The notes under the pieces: generated by a model
Seen by the model: only the letters and a program-made list of their open reading frames with translations
What the model was told of the DNA's origin: nothing
Databases searched by the model: none
Shown here: piece after piece, positions 21,961-35,382 of the stretch
Layout: each line of letters begins with the position of its first letter
How positions within the stretch are numbered: the first letter of the stretch is position 1
Position numbers and translations under genes: made by a program
From: Lutjanus erythropterus
Taxonomy: Eukaryota > Chordata > Actinopteri > Lutjaniformes > Lutjanidae
NCBI GenBank assembly: GCA_020091685.1
Contig: CM034599.1
Span: forward strand, 23,993,922-24,057,921
Length of the DNA: 64,000 nt
Direction of reading: 5' to 3'

Positions 21961-22881
21961 TGAATTATGTACACAGTTCAGGTAACATTGGTTACAGCTG
22001 AGTTGAAGAAGAGGTCATGAAGATGAAAACTTGAAAGTGGTAACACCCAAATTTTATTATATTTGTCACTGCTGATGACAATGGGTCACAACTGCGTATG
22101 TGAAACTGCATAAAAAAAAGTTAGGCCACAGCATGTGTTTATTAACTCTGCTCCTATTGAGTGTGTGTGTGCAGCGCTCCCCTGCTGTACATGTGGCGTG
22201 TTTGATTGTGCGTAGCAGCAGCCTTTTGATGGTCATTTATACACTGTCCATGTGTGATCAGAGCACGTTTATCTGATAATGTTTCCATACATTTACTTCA
22301 GTAAGGTTTTGTGAATGCAGGACCTTTACTTTTTACCATCTTATATTAGTACTTTTGCATTAGTGAAAGATATGAATACTTGTTATACTCCGGGCCATCT
22401 AGGAGGAGTTAACATCATGTCCATGTATTGTCTGGACAGACAGACTGGTCTCCACAAAAGCTGCTCTGGGGAAGCGTGCATGAGCGATGCACTTATCTTA
22501 ATTTCACTTATATCAGATACAAAGACACAGAACAGCCCCGGATGTGGCTGTGAGCATAACACAGACACACCGCCAAGCACATCTCACATTAGACAAACAG
22601 AGGGAGGTGCATCATGTGCTGCAAACTGTCACATCAACTTAATGTCACTGTGAATGAATGACATCAAACATGGAGAGGAGCAAACACAAGTTTACCTGAT
22701 TACTGTTCACTCTATTCACCCTCAGGATGTTATTTTCTCTTTAGTTCTGCTCCATCCTCTCATCAAAGTTGTAAACACTGACGTGAGCTTTGACACAAGA
22801 GGAGAGTGGGCCCCTTGCGTACCTCATAGAGCCCTACGCAACTTGTGTAGTGCGCTTATTGGGCGAGACCAGTTTTGCGCG

Positions 22882-22903
22882 CACACACACACACACACAC
22901 ACA
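22882..22903. repeat. (AC)n microsatellite
   Basis: Eleven AC units follow immediately after the candidate right end of the hAT element. A separate TG-rich patch (about 22989-23165) lies downstream and accounts for the overlapping open frames on both strands. Confidence 0.9.
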
Positions 22904-25900
22904 TTTCTTCTAACACATTATTTTGGACTTGGTGTGTCATTAACTTTAATGGAGCTTTATGACATTTTCAAACCCCTCTGCCTACGCTGTGTGTGTTTGT
23001 GTGTATGTGTGTGTGCATCACCTAAGTTAGGCCTATGTGTGATGACTAATGTCTGAGAAGCGACAAGACCCTCTGATTGGGTAATTTCACAGTCTGTAGT
23101 CCTCTGAAGTGTGTACGGTGTGCATTCCTGTGTGTGTGCACGTGCGTGTGTATGTGTGCGTGCGCAATAATTCACTGCAGGGCATCAGAATGGTTCATTC
23201 TGCTCTTTACAACCTTAAAAAGAGTGGAAAGACTACTTTATTTCTTTGAAGAATAATTTTATGGCTTTTCATTATTGCTTTTGAATTGGAAAGATTATGG
23301 GCTTTGTGGAAAGGAAATTAGTAAAAAATCTGTTTCAACAGCTTACAATTGAACATTAAGGACATTTTTTTCCTTGTTACATTTTGGTGAAAAGGGCTGA
23401 AAATAATTATTATGCGCAGTATGTTTGCAGTGACCTCAGTGTCAGCCACACTGAAAACACAACAAAAGCTGTGCTAATCTCATGAACATAGTCATAATCC
23501 TTTAGAAATACCACAAAAAAATCCCACAGTGGAACAAAACGTACTATGTATACTACCTTTTTGAAACCAACACAGACTGTTTCTATTTCCAGTCTGTGTC
23601 ACTGACCAAACAACATAAATGGCTCAACTTCTTGAACCTGTGTCTTTTAATGTTTAAATCTTCGCTAAGTTCATTCAGTTTGTCTTGATAGAAAATCTGA
23701 ATTTTTGTCAACATATATAATAAATCAAAGACCCCTTTTACTGCTGATGTAAACAAATCCTTTAACAGCATCAGGAAAAACACCAATAACATTCATTTAT
23801 TTTTTAAAAAAGTCCCCATATATTATAAAAGATATGACAGAGTGATAACAACTTCCAGTCCTGTCCTTTGAATTTTGGTGCTGAGGCAACTCTTCAGCTT
23901 ACCTTTGGATCATGGCACGCCTTTAAGGGAGAGACCACAAAAAAGTTTGGATGGCTCTTGATGCCTTTCAGAGCCAAGGACAGAATGGAATTAACGTGTT
24001 TATGTCGACTCAGAGCCATTTTACAAAAAGCAAAATAAAAAAAGAAAATAACTTGAACTTGGATATAAACCAGCCTTCAATGGCCAATATGAAAAAAAGC
24101 AAGAACACAAAAACACAAAAAGGTATACAGTGGAGTCTATATAAAGTTAACATGAGATGGAGAGAGTACTACACATTAGATTGCTGCTCAGGCTGCATTT
24201 TTCTGACCAAACCTGCCCAAAGTCTGAGACACTGATAACCAACCCTGGCCCCACTCTGATTTAATGCCCAAACTCACCCTGAATCTAACGCAGTTTGTTA
24301 CCGGACATTTTGTTGCCCGTTTTAGTGTCCTCTGGTGGAAACACTGCTGCTGTCAACATTTTACTTTTCAGTTTGAATTCCTGTGTCACATTTTCTCAGA
24401 CATTCATGTTATATTCTACGACTTCCATTTGATATTTTAACTCTTTCAGTTGTTGTTCCTTTGTTGTATATTCTATGACTTTAGTTCCATATTTTCTGAC
24501 TTCCATGCCATATTCTATAATTTTTATTCCATATTCATTATTGACATCCATTTAATAATCTTGCATTTAATATAAGTGAAGAGAAATGGCCTAAAGGGCC
24601 TAAATGTTTTATTGTCCAGTTTTTCACAAATAAAGGGTGGTCATACCATGTCAATGACCTTAGCATTTCATTCCTTGTGTCCATATTATATGGAAAAGTG
24701 GGTTCATTTGGTCTTTGTATGTTGGACGTCGATTCAGGATGGCCACCCCACAAAACCCATGGGACATAAGTTGACCTTGGCAACATCAAAAATTCTTAAC
24801 TAGACAAAATCAGGTAAAAGAAAATGCCACTCAGGCGCATGGGAACCTATTTCTTCTACTGGAGTGTTAAAGACTGACGTTAAAAGAGAATATGGGGGAG
24901 AAAAGATTAAATGCACCAGGCTTCAATGTTTTTGACTGAATTTCTTTATTCCTGCGATAACAATGTCTCCTGTGTTTTCATTTTTGAAATGAACAGTACA
25001 GGACGTGAGTAAAATTCTTCATCAGTATCTTCATAATCAAAAACGGTAAATAATAGTGGTGTGTTTGGGTGTTATGATTAATGTTGCATTATATTCTATA
25101 ACAGTTTTCCAGCCATGTGGGTTTGGGACCACCCATGGGGTTGCTTGATATGAAGATTGGTTCATCACGATAAGACTTCCTCAAGTGCAGTGTGTCTTTC
25201 CTAAGCTTTAATCCAATTAAACTACACTCAATAAAATATTAAGTCTAGCAATGCCAACACAGAATACAACCACATAAAAAGCAAAAATTCCTACAATGAA
25301 AATGATGCTGGAGCCTGTAAAGGGAAATGCTCTTGCCTGCAGCTGCAGCTGTGTTTCATAAACAGGGACGATGTATCTGTGAATAGGGAGCACTTGATTT
25401 GATGTACCAGAACAAGTGCTCTACATGCAAAGCATCAGTGTAATATTGGCTCAAGTTTGATTAATTACTGAAGGCAAAATCATAATTGAGCACCATAAAA
25501 GTGACGTGTTGAAGGTCAGCTCGCCCCTGTTGCTGTGTTACCTCAGATTGTGAACATGATTGTGAATATTTAAGCATCTCCCAATTTAAGTTTACAACTC
25601 TCTGCTGAGAAATTTAGCGCTGAAAAATACCGTTACTGGGCCGAGCAGTCTGAGAAAAGCCTTTGCTTTTCTCTGCATTTTAAATGTACAAGTACTTTGT
25701 TATGCCTGTCTCTTTTTTTTCGTGGCACTTCTTTTCCAACTTATCAACAACACTACTGCTTTCCAAGTGACACTCACAGCTCATATCCCTGAGGTCTGCA
25801 GTCTGCCTACATCCAAATGATGAAAAGGAGAGAGAACAGGGTTGAAGAGGGAAGAAACTTCAACTCTACCTTCTATCTGTCGCTATAGGAAATGTTAAGG

Positions 25901-27700
25901 TCACTGGCAGACAAGATGGATGAGTTCTTCAGTGTGATGAGGACTCAGTGGGATTATCTTGACAAGGCAGCTCTTTATGCTTCTCAAGCTGCATTTGCAT
26001 GCATCGCATAACCTGGCAATGAGCTGTACTCCAATTAAGGTGTTACCCAGATTAAACTGTTAACATGCACCTTTGTTACTCTGCAATAGAGGTAAATCAT
26101 GTTTCCTCTTAAAATAATATTCTTTTACCCCTGTGGTGTCCTGCACACAGATAAAATTATAAACAAAAAGAAACATAAATATGCAAAGTTGCCTCCACTG
26201 GCTGCTTCTTTGACTAAAACCTCTTAAAATACAAGGGAAGATTTCATAATTTCAATAGTAATAGCAGATGTTGCTTTGTGGCATGTTTTTGTTGACTTTG
26301 TTTGGAGAGTAACAACAGAGACTAGAGAAAAGTTGAATGCATATTTATGAAACATGCCAATGAAATACAATATTTTGAAGAAAAATATTCACACCAAATT
26401 CATATCAAATCTCTTGATCAGAGTGGCTTTAATATCTCACCCAAGATGATAACAAAAAAGTTAAATTGTAAATTATATAGTAAAAATAAATATTGGAACA
26501 TAGTGAGGCCTGAATACTGTATTTGGAATTAAAGTCAGAAGAACTGTTGACACATTGATATGCATCTATACAGAACCAAGTTACTTCTGAACATGTAAAA
26601 ATAGTGACTGAGATTTGGCTGCGAGGGAAACTGCCAGAATCTGCAATCACTCCAGGGAGTTTTCTGCCGGTACAGTATGAATAGATGCAGGTAACACAAT
26701 AAAAGAACAGGAGGAGGTTGGGATATTATTGCTTTTTTAAAAACTGGTATCACGTGTTCACCTGCTTGAGCGAAGTGCAGATAATGAACTGGTGATTTGA
26801 AAGCCAAAGCTCAAAGGCTGCAGGTTGCAACCACTTTTCAAACTTAAGTTTTTCCCTTATGCAAAACATTTCCCTAAACTGAGGGGTTCATTTCAGAGTG
26901 TTGCACAAAGCTTCTTCGGGTGTCTCTGTCCTCCTAGGTGATTAGACTAAGGCCTTTTCACAAATGTTACTGTCATTATACAGCTCATGTGCACTTCAGT
27001 TACCATGGTTACACTTCACTCTCATCACCATCCTTTAACTTGCATATTGTCAGTGTTAGCGAGCTCATCCAAAATGGACAACAAAGGGAATACAAAAAGA
27101 AAAAGAAAATGATACTTTTGTTCTAGAAGAATAAGGAAAGCACAAGCACATAATCCAAAGTAAATTTAACCCAGACATAACAAATACACACTAACTCTAA
27201 CTAACAAACAAAATCAATGTGAGAAGTCTTACTGTGTAATGAAGCGTAGATGAAGTCATGAAGACGGATGAAAAAATAGCAGCAAGGAAGGATATAACTA
27301 AACACATGTAGGGGTTAACAAAAACTGGTGAATAGAGTTAAAATGTTATATTAATGTTTGATTCACTTGCTATAAAGTTTCCAGTGCAAACATTAACATT
27401 GTAATGTTTACAATAAGTATAATAGCTGTTGCCTCTGGCAGGAAGAAGGCCACCACTGAAAGACTACCGTTATTATTATAGTCTATATCTATTACATGGA
27501 TTATTTCATCTTTTAGAGACTGGCATAGGTCCCTTGGGTTTTCCCTTACAATATCCTAAGGAAATACTTGGGGTGATTTTGTACTACTGACTTTTTTCTA
27601 AGGCATTCGTAAGCCTAAGTGTTTGTTTTTAAATAGAATAGAAGACCTGCATTACAAGATTTCATGTGTCATTGGAGATTTATGGTCAGGTACTAAAAGA
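22904..27700. other. Intronic sequence, no gene seen
   Basis: No exon with recognisable product was found on either strand. The region is AT-rich. Open frames such as 22315-22653 (inside the hAT span), 23583-23792, 24538-24789 and 26535-26807 lack domains. GGTTGCAACC near 26822 sits in sequence faintly like a tRNA-SINE box B, too weak to call. Confidence 0.4.
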
Positions 27701-27707
27701 CAATATC

Positions 27708-27940
27708 CACCTCAGGCACAACTTGTTCACCCTGCTGCCATCTGGCAAGAGATACAGAAGTCTCCGCTGCCGTACCACCAGGCTCCCAAATTCATTCTCT
27801 GCACTCCATCATAATTATTTTTATTCATGAATTTAAATAACTTTTGTTTTGTGAGTAGCATAAAAGGACTAAAAGTAGAAAACTAGCATTTAGTTATACA
27901 ACCCTGTGTTGTAGAATGATAAATAAATTAAACTTGAAGA
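27708..27940 (+). mobile_element. LINE 3' end with reverse-transcriptase C-terminal peptide
   Basis: One frame from 27708 reads NLFTLLPSGKRYRSLRCRTT and then RLPNSF, the conserved extreme C-terminus of L2/CR1/Rex-type non-LTR ORF2 proteins (typically LLPSGRRYRSLR). It is followed by AT-rich 3' sequence and an A-rich tail (ATAAATAAATTAAACTTG, about 27920-27937). It is 5'-truncated, as LINE copies usually are. The annotated 63-codon frame is a different frame and is a shadow. Confidence 0.82.
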
Positions 27941-28776
27941 AGAACCACAGGCTATAAAAAGCTGGATGGAGTGTCTAATAATCACTGATAAACACATCAA
28001 CATCAACACATTTCCTTTCACATTTCATTCATTCTTCTCTGTCGTACACAGAAAACAATATTTTTAGTTCTGGCTGTGAGTTTTTTTAAGGTCAACCCAC
28101 AAGAAAGACATATTTGAAAACTTTTGTCTCAGCAGAGATGAATGATTTTCAAACAAATGCCCCCCTTTCCCCCCCCCGCTCAATAGCTAGTTATTGCATC
28201 TGGTGTGTTGATCAAATCTAAAAAGGGAAGCTCTTTCTCAGAGGAGAGGATGTCCAACAATAGAAGAGAACAGCCTGTCTCTCTCTCACTGTAGCGTTCT
28301 CTGCTCAACCCTCAAACAAAAGCCTCCATCAACAAATCCAAAAAGACTCTTTATGAATACAGCCCACCAGTGGGCCATGTTCATAAGGTATTTTTGGTGC
28401 CTTTTATGTAGCATTTTAGAGTTTCATAAAACCCTGTATCATTGTACAAATGGGGGACAAGAGATAAGTTACTGCACTCCATTGCACACTTACACACTAG
28501 TGTTATATAGCATCCGGAGAACTTTTTAGCACTTTCATTTGAAGGTGCATTTGAGTATTGCTATCAAATCTTTAAGGCATCCAAATAATAACCGTGGATG
28601 TCTTTTCAGGCCTTCTCTCAAGTGAACTCTTCATTTAAAAAGTTCAGTTTGAGGTCTTCACCTGCTTGAAAATGTCTGTGCTTTGAGATTAGGTTATCAT
28701 GCACATGCAGTATGTATATGTATGCAACGCTTACCTGCCTTTCTTGACACTAACTGCTGCATCTTAAATATGTCCT

Positions 28777-28782
<6 letters not shown>
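27941..28782. other. Intronic sequence, no gene seen
   Basis: The stretch is AT-rich, with a C run at about 28163-28178. No exon or repeat is recognised. Confidence 0.4.

Positions 28783-28812
<30 letters not shown>
28783..28812. repeat. (AC)n microsatellite
   Basis: Fifteen AC units are present, followed by interrupted CA-rich text to about 28975. Confidence 0.93.
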
Positions 28813-28814
<2 letters not shown>

Positions 28815-29884
28815 TACCAAGTATACACACATACACACTTTTACTTCTCTTCCGTGTCCAGGGTTGTGACTCTAGATGTGCCAAGGTAATTATCAGAAGC
28901 TATTTTCCTCAGACACACTGACAGACACTTTGGCAACAATCACAGTCACACACACAAACACATGCAAACACAGACCGAAGCACATTAGCATGCGTCCTTC
29001 CAGACCACACAACCACACACCATCAAACATCCACCGGTGAATCCTAATCACCGCATTGAACCTTGTTTTTCTCCCTCATGAATGTGACATGCTGGACAAG
29101 CTAGTATGATCCATAATCACTAAATTAAAGCCATCTCTGCATCTCTCGTCCTTCTCCTTCCTCTCCATCCTTTTCTCCATCACTCACATCACTTTTTAAT
29201 TCCCCAAATTAATCTAATTGTGTTGCTCTTTCATTGTTTATGATCTACGTGTCTTGTTTATCAGTTTTAAAGGGATCTTGTGATGGCTGAGCTCCTTTAA
29301 TGAAGTTATAACACCACTGAACCATGAGCCTGAGCTATTTTTGCTGCAGCTCTGATTTCTTTTCTTTTTTTGCAGGCAAAATGGGCAGAAAATATTTAAT
29401 AGGGAATAGTTAAGAAGAAACTAATGATTCATCATTTTCTTCAATTACTAGTCCTAAATATTCCAGTAAAACACTGACTGGGTTGTGACTAGAATTTTAA
29501 CATGCTGTACATCAAACACAGTCAATGTGGAAATTCATTAGAATAACTAATATAAAGAGAAAAAAAAGTTAGTTAAATAATTTAATGATGAAGCTGCAAA
29601 ATCAGTATACCACTGCAATAAAACAACAAAATAAGCAAATATATATTATGCACAACAATTTTAACATTAGAAAATGTAGGGCAGGTCAAGTTAATGATGC
29701 CAACATGAAATAATACAAGTGAAACAAATGTCTGGTAAAATGTGGTTCTAGATAGAAAGGATGCCAGATTTGGAAGACAACCTTCAACTTAGAAACTTCA
29801 GCATCTAAGTGGGTCTGAGGAAGTACGCTGTTCATGAAATGTGTCAGAATCATTCAAGCAATGTTGTCTCCTATTACTGTACAT
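28813..29884. other. Intronic sequence, no gene seen
   Basis: CA-rich remnants are followed by a pyrimidine-rich patch (about 29137-29185) and AT-rich sequence. No exon is recognised. Confidence 0.4.
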
Positions 29885-30178
29885 ACTATTACAAACCCAA
29901 ATTGCAAAATAGTTGGGACATCATGTAAAAGTAAATACAAACAGAATGTAATGATTTGCAAAAACATTTCGACCTATATTCAACTGAATACGTGCAAAGA
30001 CAAGATATAGCTATAGATATAGATATAGATATAGATAACTTATATACACTCATTCGAAATTTGATGTCTGCATCATGCTCCGTAAACATTTGGACAGGAG
30101 CGTGTTTACCGCTGTCATATGTTGCTCCAAAGCATGTTTGTACCTTTCAGCATTAATGGGCCCTGCATAGATATTTTG
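29885..30178. mobile_element. Deleted copy of an abundant teleost interspersed repeat
   Basis: TTACAAACCC, ATAGTTGGGACATC, AAACAGAATGTAATGATTTG (29889-29958), then AAACATTTGGACAGGAGCGT, GTTTACCGCTGTC and CATATGTTGCTCCAAAGCAT, TTGTACCTTTCAGCATTAAT (30083-30155) follow the order of a very common fish repeat with the AGTTGGGAC motif, but with internal segments missing. A GATATA microsatellite has grown in the middle. I do not know its formal family name with certainty; a non-autonomous DNA transposon is likely. Confidence 0.7.
30004..30038. repeat. (GATATA)n microsatellite
   Basis: Five to six GATATA units, one interrupted, make the ISISISIS/DIDIDIDI peptides of the two overlapping open frames. 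Confidence 0.9.
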
Positions 30179-32231
30179 TAACAGTACAGTGATCTCATGA
30201 CTTTGAAAGTCATGTATTGTGGCCAAGGCATAATTTTAACCAGGTATTTACTTGCCTAATTTTAACCATACCCAGCAGTGTTTTCCTTAACATGAGTAGA
30301 TACACTGAGCTGCCAAAACACAACCATAAATACATATAACACCAAGACCTGAAATACATATAAGCCGATGTAAATTTAAGGTCTGAACATAATTCATAGG
30401 AGATATGGTGGGGGTGGGGCAGGCTTTAAAAGGAAAATTTAAAAATTCTTTTAAAAGCAGGAGCGACATAATAAACAATCTAAATTCAGTAGTGCATTGA
30501 TTTAAACAAGGTTACAGTATTTTCATGGATTCTTAATGTTTTTCCGCAGTAACTTCGAATCAACAAGGTTTTTCTACAAAGTCTGAATAACAGAAAAAAT
30601 ATTTCCAAAATGAGGTCAGTCCACTTCCTTAGTGATAAGCCAGATGAAACAAAATGCGTGAATAAATTAGAGGTGAAGGGTGAACTTTGAGGACTGCTTA
30701 ACTGAAAAAAGCCTCCTGTACATACTATACATACTCCTTGATGTGAATTCATACACAGTCTGACTTCTAAAACTCTGCCCAGACGATGCTTTCCAATTAT
30801 ATGACAGAACCGGCCCAATGACTGTCTGAGCAGTTTTCAAGAGGTCCACCTATCTCATCCATAGTTCAAACAGTTCGGCTTCAGAGTCTAACCATGTTGA
30901 AACTTCAAAAATGGCTAAACTACTCCAGGGTCCACTCTCTCTTCTCTCTCTGTCTAACTCCAACTCTTTTTCTCTCTCCTCCCGTCTCTCAGTAAGATCC
31001 CTTCAAGGGCACCCAGCATGCAAAAGGAATAGTAGATTCTTCATATCGCCATTGCATAAGTTTAAACCCAAATATATCAAAACCCATCTTTTTCCTCATC
31101 CATAAATTACATCTTAGATTACAAACACTTTTAAAGTGGCACATAACAAATCATCCCCTGGTGTGGAGTCAGTTTCTTAAATGTTCAGTATTTAGCCTTT
31201 AAGCAATGGAAGTGAAATGTTTTACACATGGGAGGTTCAGAGCTTTGTTCCTTCCAGTGGGAATACACTGATGAAGTAGCTGCAAAACACTAAAAACTTC
31301 AGAGGAAGAATCATGGCCGTAATAAAGGAGGACATTTTTGCCAGTTTTTATTCATGCATTATTTCGTTATTGAGCATTGTGTTATCCACATGGATTTCTG
31401 GTGGCTGCACATCCTTGTCCTCACAGTGGACAGCACTGTCCATATTCATTACTTTTTCAATCTCCCAGTGAAACAGAAAGAAATCTGCTTTGATCGGGAT
31501 ACGAGATCAGAATATATGATACATTTGATTTGCGAGGCATAAATGTGGCATGATAACAAATTTATTTCTAGTTGTAGTGTTTGACATTACATATCTGAAC
31601 ATGGTACTGATGCAAAATATCAGGCAGGTCCCTGATAATTTTTCATTGCCTTCTAAAGCAAGAAATACAAATGTTTTCTGATCCAGCACACCAGTGGTTA
31701 AGGTTTGGTTAGGTACTTGCTTATGGTTATGTTTGTTGTCATGTTTGAAATAAATCATATGGACTGGTTTTAGTTTACAGTCATACAATTTTTATGCCCA
31801 ACTTACCCTGACCTCCTCACAGCAACATTTCCCAACAACATCATGTAATTGCATTTGCTTAAGAAGAAAATTTGCAAAAAAATGTTGATGTTGGTTCCAA
31901 CTGTGGTGAACGCTGACCCAAGAATTTGCACTGTTGACCAGTAGCAAGCCATGTTGACAGTGCTGACCTTTAAGCACAAAATATGTAAGTTCTGCCACTG
32001 TGAGGTCTCTTTAACATTAAAACATTAACAAAAGATATAGTCTGACAACATCAAGTTGTGTGGAAACATGGGTGTTTTCACTGTTACACAACTACCATTA
32101 GAGATGAAAATCTATTCAGGCTCAGACAGAAATCATGTTCATGGAAGATTTAAAGTTTTACTCATGTTAGTGGTCGCTAGCTAGACTCTAGCTGGTGGTG
32201 GAACGAGCCACCTAACTCTGTTTGATTGACA
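30179..32231. other. Intronic sequence, no gene seen
   Basis: A pyrimidine-rich CTCTCT patch lies at about 30930-30990. GGTTAAGGTTTGGTTAGG near 31694-31711 resembles a common fish dispersed motif. Open frames at 30486-30818 and 31507-31788 (minus) carry no recognised domain. Confidence 0.4.
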
Positions 32232-32344
32232 GGATCCTTCTCAGTCTTCAAGATAAGACTTAAGACCCACCTTTGCACTTGATTGACTGCATAAGATACC
32301 CATAAAAAAGCAGCTTCTGCTAAATGAAATTGTAAATTGTAAAA
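32232..32344 (+). mobile_element. LINE 3' terminus (L2-like)
   Basis: SVFKIRLKTHLCT is encoded at about 32240-32280 and matches the FKSRLKTHL C-terminus of L2-type LINE proteins. It is followed by ATAAAAAAGCAGCTTCTGCT and AAATGAAATTGTAAATTGTA, a decayed version of the GGATAAAAGCGTCTGCTAAA tail that ends many fish L2 copies. The 132-codon minus-strand frame over this area is a shadow. Confidence 0.72.
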
Positions 32345-35300
32345 CATGCTTCCTTGATCTCTGATGACATATCGTGGTTAGTTTATAATTTATTTCAGTA
32401 AATGTGTTATATATTTTTTCTTGGGTGTAGAACAGAATCCAGCACAGCCAAAAGAAAAAGAAGCTCAGGGAGCTTTTGTGACTGGCTAGTGCAATGATGT
32501 CTTGGCTGGCTTGAGTATTAGCAGCTTGCAAACAAATATTTTGCAAAGATGCAACAATTAATTTTGATGTGCCACTTTCTGGTAAGACTGTTTGTGGTGG
32601 AATAACAATGTCATGATACAAAAGCCTTTGAACAAACAACCCATGCTTTCATTTTCGTGGTGATGACAGCCTGTTGAATCACCCCCAACATAACCTTATT
32701 TCACTTTTCAGTATGGCGCTTTTAAATTACACATGGGGACTTTAAGGTGTTCAGTGTTATTTTCACTGCAGATTAAAAGGCAGTTTGAATACAGGAATTA
32801 CAGCATTAGCCTACGCCTGTCAGATCCCTCTCTTCTCTGTGGTTTCTACACAAAATATCAGCTCTTAACTGTCTTCTCACAAACTACACTCACTGCATAC
32901 CTCTGCATGTGTTTTCTTGCATCACTTTCCTTTGACTTTGACTTGTTTGATTTTGAGAAATGAGAGAGATGGGTTGATGTGAGACAGAGGCAGAAAGAAA
33001 AAAGAAACAGCCCAGAGACAAGTTCATATCATCTTCAACTATCTTTACATCTCAGGCCACAAGTACAAGCTTTTCCCAATTTATAAACATTGTGGATAGT
33101 CTCTCTCCTTGTCAGAGTCTCTGACTCTCTCTCTCACACACACACAGGAGCGACGTCCGCGCAGACCTACAAATGGTTTTGTCTATCCTTAAGCCAGCTA
33201 TCTCTGCCTCTTGGCTCGTTCTCAGTCTTTTTTTCCCCACATCCTCTATGTTGCCTTTTTGTTTGGGCCTCATTTGACAACTCAGTGAGCATTACAATGA
33301 GAGGCTGCTCCCCAGCCAAATATTCCCTCCAGTCTGCGTTAGCTGGCTTCCTGCAGATATGTGAAGATCTGAATAAAGATAAGATTAGGTGCAAGCAAAT
33401 CAATCAAGGCACAGAAGAGAGAGACAGTCCCTCCCCTCGCATGCATCGTACTGCATCAGCATATGTGGGGAAGGTTGTTTCAGGACATTTTCTCTTGAAA
33501 TGTACGAGGAGACTGTGGAGTGGGAGTGATATGATATACAGTGTTTGAATAGAAAACCATGTTATAAAATGAAATAAATGGACATATCACACCGTTTTCT
33601 AGCTAAAAGAGGATAACGTAAATGCACACTGATACCACTTTACATTTACTTTTCATTACTGTATATTGTTGACTTTCTTTTTTTTAATGTTTTTGAATAA
33701 AAGATAAAGTGCTTTTGAATAACATAATAAAAGACTACCATAAGCAATATTAACATTATTTTAGAATTATATCATACTTCCAGGGAGGGAATTTCACGGC
33801 AGCCACGACAGCCATGGCTGCTGTGCCCCCCCAGTTTGGGCTTTTGACCCGCAAAAGATTTTTATGCCCCGTGTCCACAGTGGTCCCACTTATACTGTCC
33901 TAGCTGATTTTGCTGTTTTCTCCTGTTCCTCTTTCCTGTCAATACAGTTTTTAAACACCTATGTTTTTTGTTGAAATTCTGGCAGGGCAACATCATATGA
34001 AATGCTACACACATAACCATAATGAGCCTGGTATTTAAGTGTGTTGCAGAGTCACAGTGGAGACACAGCAGAGACAAGAGTGTCTACATGAACTAAATAA
34101 TAATAATAATGAACTTTCTTTAATCATGAAGCCTTATGTTATTCTACCAGTCTGTGGTCCACACTGCAGACAGGAGTCTCTGTTAACAGTGACAAACAGC
34201 TAAATCTGTGCTATACACACACGTCTCCTCTTCATTGCACTGCTTGATGCACGGTCTCTCTCTCTATTGAAGCCTGTTACAGAGAGTTAGTATCTCAATC
34301 ATCATTTACCCTGAAGTTTGATTCTTTTCATTATGTCCATGGGCTTAAAATCATCATTTCATGTGATGACCTTGCTGCTCCTGCATTTAGCCTTTGTGCC
34401 ATCAAAAACTTGTCAACACCAAGGCTGAGTGGCCATGTGGCTAAAAAGATTCAATGCCTGCATACTTCATTTCTTTACATCCATATTCTGTAGTTTGGAG
34501 TTCTGCACACAAGTCCCATCTTCTCACACACTGCAGTCAAAACTGCTTTACTTGCTATTCTCTGATCAATGATCAATCGTTTCTCTCCTCTGAGAAGCCA
34601 AATACATAAAGACGCTGATGGCCAAATCTCAGATGATGAAAGCCTGGCACGCAGGTGGCATCAATCCCTCATGAGGCGTTCCGTCCGACTGCTTGCTCTA
34701 GTGGCAACAGTCGCCTCCATCCCCTGAGACGCAATATGACAACTTCTTCACTCCCTCTCCTCTGTTTTCTCTGTTGTTTAATTATCCTCAGCTGTCATTA
34801 GGCCTCTTTGTTTCTTCAGGAAGAAGGAGCAAAAAAAAGAAATTAATCGCCTATTGCCACGCTGTATGCAAATCTTTGCTCAGACCCCGTTAAGCCGATG
34901 AGAGATGTGATAGTGGAAGAGAGGAGTAATTGGAGACAGATGTTGGAGAGACGGATCATCCGAGACGGATCAGTGAGCCAAAACTAAGATGCCACCCTTA
35001 ATAGGATCTGGCAGAAAAATTATTATTTCTTTCTGTTTCCTTTTTATCTTCCCTTTGTTCAACTGTATTTTTCATAATGAAGTCTTGTGTTACATTTGCT
35101 TGCCTCTGAAAAATATGAATCTATCCTTTTTTATGTGGTCTTGTGCACTTGTTTTCTTAATCAGTTCTCTTACACACACAGATGATGCGTATGTGTGCGT
35201 AACACTAAGGAGGGTTCAGCCACTTCCTGGATGTCTGCCCCGCTTGTGTCTTGTTGCCCAGCAACACACCGCCAACAGCGGGACCTACACAGTCCATGAT

Positions 35301-35382
35301 AAAGACAACACAAAGCTTGTCAAGCTACTAATTACATGAATTATGTTCACTGTATTTGGTTTTACACAACCTGAAGTTCCAT
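32345..35382. other. Intronic sequence, no gene seen
   Basis: CT-rich and CA-rich patches near 33095-33150 help keep open a 152-codon plus-strand frame (33090-33548), which lacks domains or splice support. GGCAGCCACGACAGCCATGG, near 33800-33819, is a short GC-rich island that may be a repeat edge. No exon is recognised. Confidence 0.4.

Larger units (their letters stand above)
20150..22877 (+). mobile_element. Degenerate autonomous hAT transposon
   Basis: Candidate ends are CAGAGCTGGTC at 20150-20160 and GACCAGTTTTG at 22867-22877, inverted copies agreeing at 9 of 11 bases. Flanking 8-mers CATACACA and CGCGCACA agree at 5 of 8, but both lie in CA-rich DNA, so this is weak. GC-rich subterminal blocks (TTGGGGCCCTCAGC on the left, GTGGGCCCCTTGCG on the right) resemble one another. 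The coding remnant at 20514-21960 shows this was, or derives from, an autonomous element. The boundaries, especially the right one, are provisional. Confidence 0.55.

Noticed and set aside
32241-32639. A 132-codon minus-strand open frame
   Set aside because: It overlaps a plus-strand LINE 3' end and has no recognisable protein features.
33090-33548. A 152-codon plus-strand open frame
   Set aside because: Its start runs through CT and CA repeats, and no domain or conserved motif is visible in the rest.
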